Source: Gnetum montanum (lineage: Eukaryota; Streptophyta; Gnetopsida; Gnetales; Gnetaceae). From it: 53,523 nucleotides of DNA. The stretch is from contig MNCI01008852.1 in NCBI GenBank assembly GCA_015680685.1, positions 935,062-988,584 on the forward strand, in the 5' to 3' direction. Under the pieces are notes generated by a model, which was given only the letters and a program-made list of their open reading frames with translations, was not told where the DNA came from and did not search any database. Positions within the stretch are counted from its first letter, which is position 1, and each line of letters begins with the position of its first letter. The position numbers were made by a program, and so were the translations under genes. Positions 45,413 through 53,523 of the stretch are shown in pieces.

Positions 45413-47300
45413 TAGCCCCATGACTAAATGAAAACTCATCCTTGAGTTATAGAGAGAACAAGATCCATTGATTACATAGTGGATAGGTATGGGATTATTG
45501 ACTGGTGAGAATGGGTTCATGTCGGAGTGTGGAATCGAAGAAAAATTGAGACACAACATAGAAAATGCAAAAGAAAATCCTATTGCTACAAAATTGATGG
45601 AACTCATGTAGTTCCTGGTGACGATGGCTTCTCCATAGGTGCCTTTCCCTTTTCTTGAGCTCCAAGTCTTGGGATTTGATGGCGTTGAAGTATGGCCTGG
45701 TGTTTCTCCTCTTGTAAGGCCTTGAATGCCTTGGCGTGCATGTAAGTTTGTGCTTGTGCATGTAAGATAGTAATAAGGGAAAGAAAATCATTGGCAATAT
45801 GCTAAGGGTAATAAATGGTGTATGGAAGATGGGTCATGAGTGAAAATTACAAAAATTGCGCAAGTGGGTCCTCCCCAAAGCAGGTTCCAACCTTTAATTC
45901 CCTTGTGTAACCACACTTAAAAGTGTTCATGGGCACTAGAAGGGTTAAATGTAATCCAGACTGATTCCACAAAACACACACATGTAAATATCACCGGAAT
46001 GAGGTAAGAGTTCTACGCTACACGAGCCACAAGTAACAATTACATGAACAATGAGATGAGATGGGGTATCGAAGGGATTGTAGAGATTGGGACATGAGGT
46101 AACTGACCTAGGGCATAGTGAATCCTGCGTGTAAAACATGATTAATATGCCATTAACCCATTGTTCCAAGATCAAGACCAAGTCCATTCCTCTAGTCATT
46201 GACACCACATTATTTTATCCCATGATGAGTGACTATGAGAGTACTAGAACAACAAAGAGTATGATCACTTGGGGTTTTGTTTAAGGGAGGAGTGATTTTT
46301 TCTTTGTGGCACTTCCTTTTTTTTTCTTTTTTCTCTTTCTTTTATTGCTAAATCCAGAGAAGCCACCAACCTTCAGGCATGGGTGCATGTCTTTCCAGTG
46401 GAACCCCCTAAAACATCATTGGATTTTTGAGTGCCCTTTTGATTACTCTTACTCCCAATTTTTGTTAGATCTACAAGGATCTTAGTACAACAGCGTTGCA
46501 TGATAAATCCCACAGACATCACCAAAGAGAATCCACAAGTCCCCTTGATGTCACACTCTAATCATTCCCTCTTAATCCATCCTTCTTCATTTCGAGTATA
46601 ATGAACACAAAATTAATTTTAAGTTTCAAGGATGTCAAGAATATCACTGTACCCTCAAACAGAACCTCTTATTTGTAGAATGGATGAGTGGGTGTAATGG
46701 GCTCACTATCCAAATAATTGATTACTCAAGACTTGATAACATAGAACACACCTCAACCAACAAGCCACATGAGTGTTTTATTTGTAGATGAGATTACTTA
46801 TAAAAACGTAAAGAGACAAAAAGATAAAATAAGAAATTGAAAAATGAAAAATTGGAAAACAAAAAGTTGTAAAATTAAAGAAAATGAAAAGTATTTATTA
46901 ATCCTACTTCTTATTAAAATGGGGGATATCCCCCATAACGAAACGGTTGAGGATGGCAAGGATTATAAATGAAAGATGAGGATCCTTGCATGTTGGAAAT
47001 ATTGGGACTCGATCATACTTATTCCATTGGGCTCCACACACTTGGTTATAGTAAGCATAGTGGGGCAATTTATAAGATGTGATTTCTGGATAAAGAGTCA
47101 ACCTACTATGACATTTAGGACCAGAAAATGGTATGCAAGGATCTGGATGTTGCCTTCCATGACTGTGTTCATTGGGCCGTATGGTTGTTGCAGTGTTAAT
47201 TGGTGGCCCTGATGAAGTGACATGAGGCATTGGATTCAAAGATAAGGGTGCATCATAGTGTTGGGCTTGTGTTGAGTTGGAGAATGTAGTGGCCTTGGAA
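45413..47300 (-). other. Non-coding 3' half of B2
   Basis: Collinear with 10269-12600 of B1 and likewise free of pol. Includes the block 46370-46399 shared with A1 and B1, and a T-rich run near 46317-46330. Confidence 0.6.
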
Positions 47301-47305
47301 TTGTG

Positions 47306-48033
47306 TTATCCCTTCATACAGTCATGTTTAAAGAAGGGACACTTTTGATGTTGAGGAGGTCTCTCATTGCTGTTGGCAATAGTAGCACAAGTAGTGTTCG
47401 GGGTTTGTTGCTGTGGTGCAGAGACCTTAGGAATAGTTGGTGGTGCTATAGGAGAAGGAAAAGGATGAGAATGTTGAAAATTAGGAGAAGTGTAAGGTGC
47501 ACAAGGTGGTGGTAGTGTTGAGGACATGGGCTGATAGTATTGAGGAGAATGGTAATGCAGTGAGATAGAGTATGTTGGCCCAGTTGGGGAAATAGGATGT
47601 TGAACTAGATAGGCATTTAGATTCGGATGATATGAAGGGTGTCTCCAATTAGGGTTGGCTTCCCCCATGACTGGGATTGTTGCCATTGTGATCGAGCATA
47701 GTATCTCTGTATGAACTCTGGGTGTAACATGTTTTCCCAATGCTCATATAAATGTAACAAGTTTGGGCATTGACTCTTGGGGTGATCGTTTAGGCAAATG
47801 TTGCATTCATATGTATGATCAGCAATTGAGCTCTTATTTTCTTCATTCCTTCTTTTTGAATGTCTAATGATATTTTTTCCTACTTCTCAGGTTGTCAACA
47901 CTCTATCTCCAATAATATCAATAAATTCTCCACACTTTTTATGTGTCCATTCCAACATCTTATTGATCTTTGCCTTGACTTCTTCTAGTGATTGTTGTGT
48001 TGGAAAAGATGATTTTTCCTCCTTGAGATAGGT
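47306..48033 (-). pseudogene. B2 gag C-terminal part
   Basis: Zinc knuckle at 47767-47805 reads CNICLNDHPKSQC, spacing CX2CX3HX4C with all four ligands intact. Downstream, 47306-47740 is open and Pro/His/Ser/Thr-rich. Joined to the upstream gag through stops and a frameshift. Confidence 0.7.
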
Positions 48034-48896
48034 TCATTTCTCCTTTTTATGATTATGGACCTTTGTTAGGTTGAGATTCTGGTCCCATTGATGTTTCTCA
48101 ACACTCTCCCATCTAGCCATTTCTCCTTCTTCTTTTGCTACCCACTTAATAAGCTCTTGGACTTGATGGGTTCGTAGTTCGTATAGTTGACCTTGGGCAT
48201 ACATCCATAGGGTTTCTCTTGTTGCATCACGAAGCCCATCAATGATATGGTACATTAGCCTCTCCTCGGAGAACTCATGGCCTGGACAGTTGTTTAACAG
48301 TGCATAATATCTTTCTAAGGCCATGTCCAAGGGTTCATGTTGTGCTTGTTTCCACTCTTGGATTTGTTTCCTCAAGGTTGACACTCTTGCGTAGGTTTGG
48401 TATCTTTCGCTAACGAGTCCTACCATTGTTGGCCAACATCGTATTAAATTCAGTTTTAACGATCTATACCATACTTTTGCTTGGCCAACGAGTGTCATAG
48501 GAAAGAGCTTAAGTTTTTGCCAACCGTTATTAATGTTGTTCCATGTATAGGCATCATAGAAGGCTTGTAAATGTTGATGCGGATCTAAGTCATAGCCTCC
48601 TAAGAAATTAGGGAAGTTGTTTAAATTGAGCCTAGGTAGACGGCTCTCTTTACGATGCCTACAGGAGATTCGAACAGCCTCTTGTATTTGCATTAGGCTT
48701 GTAGTGGCTAGTAGGGGTTCATCGTCATCAGGTAAGTTATTCTTTCATTCGTTGGGATGATGTTGCCTTCATTTATGTTTATAAAAAACCCCACCTCGGG
48801 CTGCGTACTCCAATCTTCATTGTCATATAATTTTTTGGTTATCCAATGAATTTCCTCACTAGATATCACATTATCATAGTCTTGTAGGAGAGGCAT
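48034..48896 (-). pseudogene. B2 gag, N-terminal and capsid part
   Basis: The start is the ATG at 48896-48894 (MPLLQDYDNVISSEEIHW). After 62 codons the frame breaks. From 48693 to 48034, 219 codons are open: FPNFLGGYDLDPHQHLQAFY, LKLFPMTLVGQAKVWYRSL, LVSERYQTYARVSTLRKQIQ, YYALLNNCPGHEFSEERLMY, LYELRTHQVQELI. This is a complete plant gag capsid domain and the best preserved coding sequence in the window. It lacks about 270 bases of the N-terminal spacer found in B1, but keeps the capsid piece that B1 has lost. Confidence 0.85.
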
Positions 48897-49017
48897 GATT
48901 GTAAAGCTTTGTGTGAATTCATATGTGACTTTTTATAATTATTTCTCTCTAAACGATATATCGTTAATTTCTATACAGTGACCTTGTATGATATAACTAA
49001 TCTAGATAACTAGCACC

Positions 49018-49035
49018 ATCCCTGCAACGACACCA
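49018..49035 (-). other. Primer-binding site of B2, tRNA-Asp type
   Basis: Plus ATCCCTGCAACGACACCA, like the tRNA-Asp 3' end with one base deleted and two changed. Confidence 0.75.
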
Positions 49036-49036
49036 A

Positions 49037-49887
49037 TGATGAGTGATGAGGTACCCCTACACTCAACCATACGAATACAAGTGTTTCACGCACGATCCGG
49101 TCGAATTCTACAGACAGGCTAGTTGTGGTATCTAGACAGTTATCCTTAGGTCACAGTTCACTATCTTCCCACCTAGACTAGTATTAGCTTTGTCACGTAT
49201 GGTTTAGTTTAGAGTGAGATGTATGATGTGTTCCTATACTAATGATACTCCTAGAGATAATGGAAAATAATATTAACTAAGCTAAGAGAGAAAGGATGAG
49301 AGAGAATCTAAGCTAGCCTAAGTGCAATGAGCATCCATTCCTTAATCATCCATACACATCTTGGACCTCATGCATGACTACCACTGGGATTACCAAGCAC
49401 AGATCCTAGGTATACTACTGGGTTACCAAATAGTCACACTTAAATGCTCGTGATCAAGTCGTACTCATTCCACATTTAACAAGAGTAAGAGATATTAACT
49501 AAGAAAGCAGTAAATAACAAGTAAATAAATAATTAAACTAATTGAATGCTACAATGATGAAGTAATCTCGATATTTATTTCTGGTCATGTGCATGTCCAA
49601 GTATGTCACACACGAATAAGGATGCCATACAATTACAATCACCACACTGCGGGCATGCACTAAGAAATAATTCTAACTCTAAGAAGGAAAAACTGCAAGC
49701 ATTTGGGTAAGGAACTAAGAACTAACTCCTAGAACAAGGAAAGCTGCCTCTTATTTATAGAAATTGAGGTAGGCTATGATATTGTGGCTAGGTTGTGATA
49801 TTGCGGATACGATATCACAGCTGTTGCGATATCACGGATGTGATATCATGGCAGTGATATCATAGCCAGCAAATTCATGACTCATCA
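49037..49887 (-). repeat. 5' LTR of B2 (851 bp)
   Basis: Starts TGATGAGTGATGAGG, ends GACTCATCA. TATA at 49752-49760 (minus CTATAAATA). Confidence 0.9.
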
Positions 49888-49976
49888 GTGATAATATCAA
49901 TGACTTCTAGGTGCAAACCTAAATAGCATGTTATTTGAGTTCATGCATAAACAAATCCAAAATGTTCATAGCCTAA
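49888..49976. other. 89-bp spacer between B2 and A3
   Basis: Begins with the GTGAT duplication of B2. No other feature. Confidence 0.5.
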
Positions 49977-50860
49977 TGATGAGTCATAGTTTTGTTGGGT
50001 ACATTGACGAGGCCTCATTGATTAGGCCTCATTGATGAGGCCTCGTTGACACATCATATCATGCATTGATGAGGCTCCATTGACATAGTGTTCACTTTTT
50101 GGCTATAAATATGTGCTTACCAATTGCATTTATGGCATTGAGATTTTAGAAGTATCGAAGCTCTTACAGTTTGTTCATTTGAGAGTTAGAATATTTCTCC
50201 CAAGTGCCCGCAGTAGGAGTCATTGAGTGTACAAATATTTATTTGAGCATTCTTGTACCTAAGGACAATAGTGTGTGTGGTAATAAAGACAAGCTTTTTG
50301 ATAAACCTTGTAGCATTCTAGATAGATTAAATATTTTATTTATGCATTTAATGTTTTCAATTATTTATTAAATGTTTTCTAGTAATTAAGCTAATGAAGT
50401 AGTTAAATAAGATAAGCTAGATAGATTAAACACATAAGTACGACCACTTTAAGCATGACATGTATCTACTTGGTATGGCTAGTAGCATAGCACTTGGTAA
50501 CCCAATAGTGGATATGTGGGTTTAGGACATGTGTAGAGTGGAACCAGATGCTTATGTTAGGACTAGTTAGATATTAGATAATTTTTTATATTAAATTAGT
50601 TAATCCAATTACTTTTATCTCCCTTTGAACACCAAACCATAAAATATAAAATAATAAAATTCAGATGCCTCAATTACACTTAACCATTCCAATGTACATC
50701 ATAAGTGGAATTAGGAAGACAACAATTGACCTTAAGGCAAAGATTAACTTCCTAGAAGACTAGTGTACTACAAACTACAAATTTCACAGAATTTGACCAA
50801 ATTGTGGGTGAATGCTTGTGATTTGTATGGTTGGTTGTATGGGTACCTCACCACTCATTA
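49977..50860 (+). repeat. 5' LTR of A3 (884 bp)
   Basis: Starts TGATGAGTCATAG, ends CCACTCATTA (last CA mutated to TA, as in A1). TATA at 50103-50111 (CTATAAATA). Just upstream is a cluster of AGGCCTCATTGAT repeats with GAGGCCTC palindromes (50008-50048). R/U5 keeps the CTTGGTAACCCAATAG block. Confidence 0.85.
50008..50048 (+). promoter_or_regulatory. GAGGCCTC palindromic repeats in U3 of A3
   Basis: Three AGGCCT-centred units in about 40 bases, about 55 bases upstream of the TATA box at 50103. Different in sequence from the arrays of A1/A2 and B2 but in the same place. Confidence 0.55.
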
Positions 50861-50861
50861 T

Positions 50862-50880
50862 TGGCATCGTTGCTGAGAAC
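50862..50880 (+). other. Primer-binding site of A3, tRNA-Asp type
   Basis: TGGCATCGTTGCTGAGAAC, one base after the LTR. Its first 13 bases are the same as in A1. Confidence 0.75.
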
Positions 50881-50936
50881 TTTGTTTGTTGAAACATACG
50901 CTATCTAGGATTAGTGAATATTATTAATATCATTGG

Positions 50937-53523
50937 ATGAACTCAAGGTCAACACCACTCACAACGAAATATAAACTACTAAGCACACTAATAATTTTAT
51001 TTGTTTTGCAAAATATCTTCTTCTTCCCACAGATGTAGAGATGTCAAATTATTGGCCCCATAAGAGTGAAAAGTGATATATACTCATCCCAATGAGTATG
51101 TATTGGATTTCACCTTCATCCTACATTAGGCTGAAGAGCTACGATGGTGTGATATGAAGGGCAACATGGTCTTGCCCCCCAATCAATCTATACCCATGAT
51201 GCTACTTAAAACTCTTAAAGAAGTTGGGTATCTTAGATCTTCATGAAGAAGATGTTGTGGATGGTTATGACACTTGGGATTATCATCCCACTGAAACACA
51301 ATGTAGGTGAGATTGATACAAGGAAAAGCAGCATGAGTTTATAAAGGGGAAACACTTTGGCAATCCCTTATTCCTGCTAAACCAAGATGACAATGAGGAT
51401 CCTCCTCCTAAATATTCTTAACATGAAGATTCTCCACCCCCTATTATTGGTAATGAGGGTGCAACCCTAAACCTAGGATCCACTATTCATAAACTAGGTT
51501 TAGGAAAAAGTGACAGCCAAGGTAGGGACTTGGGAAAGCATCACAATAGTAAGAGATCTAAGGATGGTGGTCGTCATGAGTGAAAAAGTGGTGGTAGACA
51601 CTATAGTGGTGGTGGCAGTTCACCTTCCTCTCAATCCTCTTCATCCGATTCCAAACATTCCTCTTCACCTTCTAGGTCTCATAGAATCTACCATCAAAAT
51701 AATCATGATGAAGATGATCAACAAGATAATAATGACTATGAAGGCCACTAGAACCAAAGGAGTGGTCGAAACCATCATCAGCATCATCGATGCAATGATG
51801 ATGATGAACCTCTATTGGCAACTTGAAATATGCTCAATATTGTAGAGGTAGTTAAAATTCCAACCAAGAATATGAAAGATAGTAGGATCAAGTGCTTAGA
51901 CATGAATAATATCCCAAAATTTAAAGGGGAATACAACTCTAATCCATAGACACATCTACAAGCTCTCCACAATGCCTATGCCTTACAGAATATAGAAAAT
52001 GAGTGATAGAAACTCAAGCTCTTTCCTAGGAAACTCATCAAGAAGGCTAAAAGCTTGTACTAGTCATTGGAACCAGAATCCATTCATCGATGGAGTACCA
52101 TGTTAGAGCTATTTAATGACAAATACTAAACATACTCTAGAGTGTCTAATTTGAGAAGGAAAATCCAAGGCTAGAAATAGGGAACACATGAACCCTTAGA
52201 CGCTACCATGGATAGATACTATTCACTATTACACTAATGTCCTAGCCATGGTTATTCTTAGAGGGAATAACTTTGCCACATCATAGATGGGCTTAGAGTA
52301 GAAACTAGAAGAACTCTTGGGGTGTATGCTCAAGGAAGATTTTCTAAAGTAAGAGCTCATTGGATCCAAAGGCTGATTGAGCAGGTAGTAGCAAAAGAAG
52401 AAGGTGAGTTATGAAAAAGAGAAAGTGTATAAGAGTATAATAGAGATCCTTCCATCAAAAAATAGAAGGTTTAATTTTGTGATGAAGAGGAGTCGCCACT
52501 TGATGAAGTGGTGAACTAAAAAATCTTGCCCATCCAAGATTCTGTTTATGATATTTCAAAAAAGGTTGATAAATTATGGGACTATTTGAATGAAAAATTT
52601 TAGAATGCTATGAAGATCACTAAAGAATCCAAAGAGCAAAATAGTAACCATATCTATATGAGGTGCAAAGAAGTTGAACGTGCCTACAAAAGAGGTAAGG
52701 ACAAAGTTGTTGCCATAGCAGAAGTTGTGGAGATAGACTCCAAGGATGAAACTAATTGTGACATTTGTTAATACAAACATCTAAAAGGTTTTTGCTTTGT
52801 GGTGTCACACTTACAAGAGTCTAGTATGTATACATTAAATCCTCAACTAGCACATAGTTAGACACCTAGATGATTTCCTTATCCTCAAGGCAATCCAAGG
52901 TAGTTCCACCAGCAACAACGAGCTTACTACCCAAGTGAAGCTCCTCCACAATGTTATGAACAATACCAACAATGATACCAGTCACAATCATGGGGAATGC
53001 TACTTCCAAGGTAACAATACCCTTATAGGTAACTAGATTCACATGGGTACTATGTTCAGCAACCTGTCTCTCCAAGAAGTTTTGCAAGTCATACCTCATT
53101 TCAACATCACTATTACCTTCACAAGTACCACCAAACACATTCACCATCTACTCAAGGAAAAAATCCATATCCATACCACCCTCCACCTTTAACCTAGTTA
53201 CCTCCTACTCCATCCATGCAAGGTGATATTCCTCCACAGCTATGAAAAAAAATGCTACAAGAGCTATACATTCACAACCATATTTTTTAGCTGAGTGGTT
53301 CAAACAATCGATCTAGAAAAAAACCCTTCTTCTGACCCCAACAGTCCTCTCTAGCCCTCACAACCAATACAACTAATCATCCTACATCTCTTATATCCTC
53401 ATTATCTACATCAAATACCTTCAATTTCCCTTCAAACTAATTTTCACCTCAGATCCACACTGTAATGCTAACTCATGTTGTTTTTGATTGGATCAAGGTT
53501 GGCCATATTTTCAAGAAACGATC
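50937..53523 (+). pseudogene. Element A3 gag (broken, partial)
   Basis: Possible ATG at 50937, but the frame breaks soon after. Recognisable pieces in order: an N-terminal part (51050-51250), a Ser-rich and His/Arg-rich stretch (51490-51800), the capsid domain (51895-52440: MNNIPKFKGEYNSNP, LKLFPRKL, STMLELFNDKY, TRRTLGVYAQGRFSKVRAHW), a zinc knuckle at 52757-52795 (CDIC, stop, YKHLKGFC) and a Pro/Gln-rich tail (52860-53520). The window ends shortly before where protease should start. Stops in the capsid mostly replace Gln or Trp. Confidence 0.8.

Larger units (their letters stand above)
44538..49887 (-). mobile_element. Element B2: complete non-autonomous gag-only LTR retrotransposon
   Basis: LTRs 44538-45412 and 49037-49887 share the ends TGATGAGT/ACTCATCA with B1. 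The perfect duplication GTGAT occurs at 44533-44537 and 49888-49892. Interior on minus: decayed tRNA-Asp PBS, gag with the best open frame in the window, then non-coding sequence collinear with B1. No pol. About 19 differences (18 transitions) between its LTRs in the first ~185 bases, slightly fewer than in B1. Confidence 0.9.
49977..53523 (+). mobile_element. Element A3: family A retrotransposon, 5' part, truncated by window edge
   Basis: Plus orientation: 5' LTR 49977-50860, tRNA-Asp PBS 50862-50880, then gag to the window end. Gag follows the order of A1 piece by piece (basic/Ser-rich stretch, capsid, CX2CX3HX4C knuckle, Pro/Gln/Tyr-rich tail) but is on the other strand. The part before protease ends the window, so pol is probably just outside. 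Many stops. Confidence 0.85.

Noticed and set aside
51510-51845. Plus open frame rich in Met/Ile/Val as a separate gene
   Set aside because: Another frame of the same stretch gives the Ser/His/Arg-rich gag spacer that matches A1.

Overview
The window is AT-rich plant nuclear intergenic DNA made almost entirely of old, nested LTR retrotransposons. I find no intact host gene, tRNA, rRNA or CRISPR array. Decayed Ty3/gypsy gag and pol domains, plant-type primer-binding sites (tRNA-Asp and tRNA-Met), 5-bp target duplications and several kilobases of anonymous spacer point to a seed plant with a large, repeat-rich genome. A gymnosperm is plausible, but nothing here proves it. Most elements lie on the minus strand.

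Layout: (1) 1-8214, an Athila-like Ty3/gypsy element, A1, on minus (gag-PR-RT-RNaseH-IN, many stops), cut by the window edge; its 5' LTR is 7266-8214. (2) 9401-15318, a complete non-autonomous element, B1 (LTR, tRNA-Asp PBS, gag only), with perfect TATAT target duplication. (3) 18191-25053, a Ty3/gypsy element with a tRNA-Met-like PBS, D, containing a solo LTR E (23591-24153, target duplication AGAAT). (4) 26942-37606, a solo LTR of family A (A2) split by element C (27060-36743, target duplication GTTGG). C has very large LTRs of about 3.7 kb and only gag and protease inside. (5) 37607-43304, anonymous AT-rich DNA with a degenerate ~74-bp tandem array. (6) 43310-44366, a candidate LTR F. (7) 44538-49887, a second complete B element, B2, target duplication GTGAT. 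(8) 49977-53523, another family A element, A3, on plus (5' LTR, PBS, gag), running off the right edge.

How the parts relate: families A and B share LTR ends, LTR blocks, the tRNA-Asp primer site, related gag and a 3' non-coding block, but only A has pol. B therefore looks like a gag-only derivative that an A-type partner would have had to mobilise. C is a second, unrelated non-autonomous design. Its U3 carries gene-like sequence present in both LTRs, including a stretch resembling the N-terminus of a plant ALIX/BRO1-type protein. In families A and B, short palindromic repeats sit directly upstream of the LTR TATA box. Differences between paired B LTRs are almost all transitions, as expected of long-silenced, cytosine-methylated DNA.
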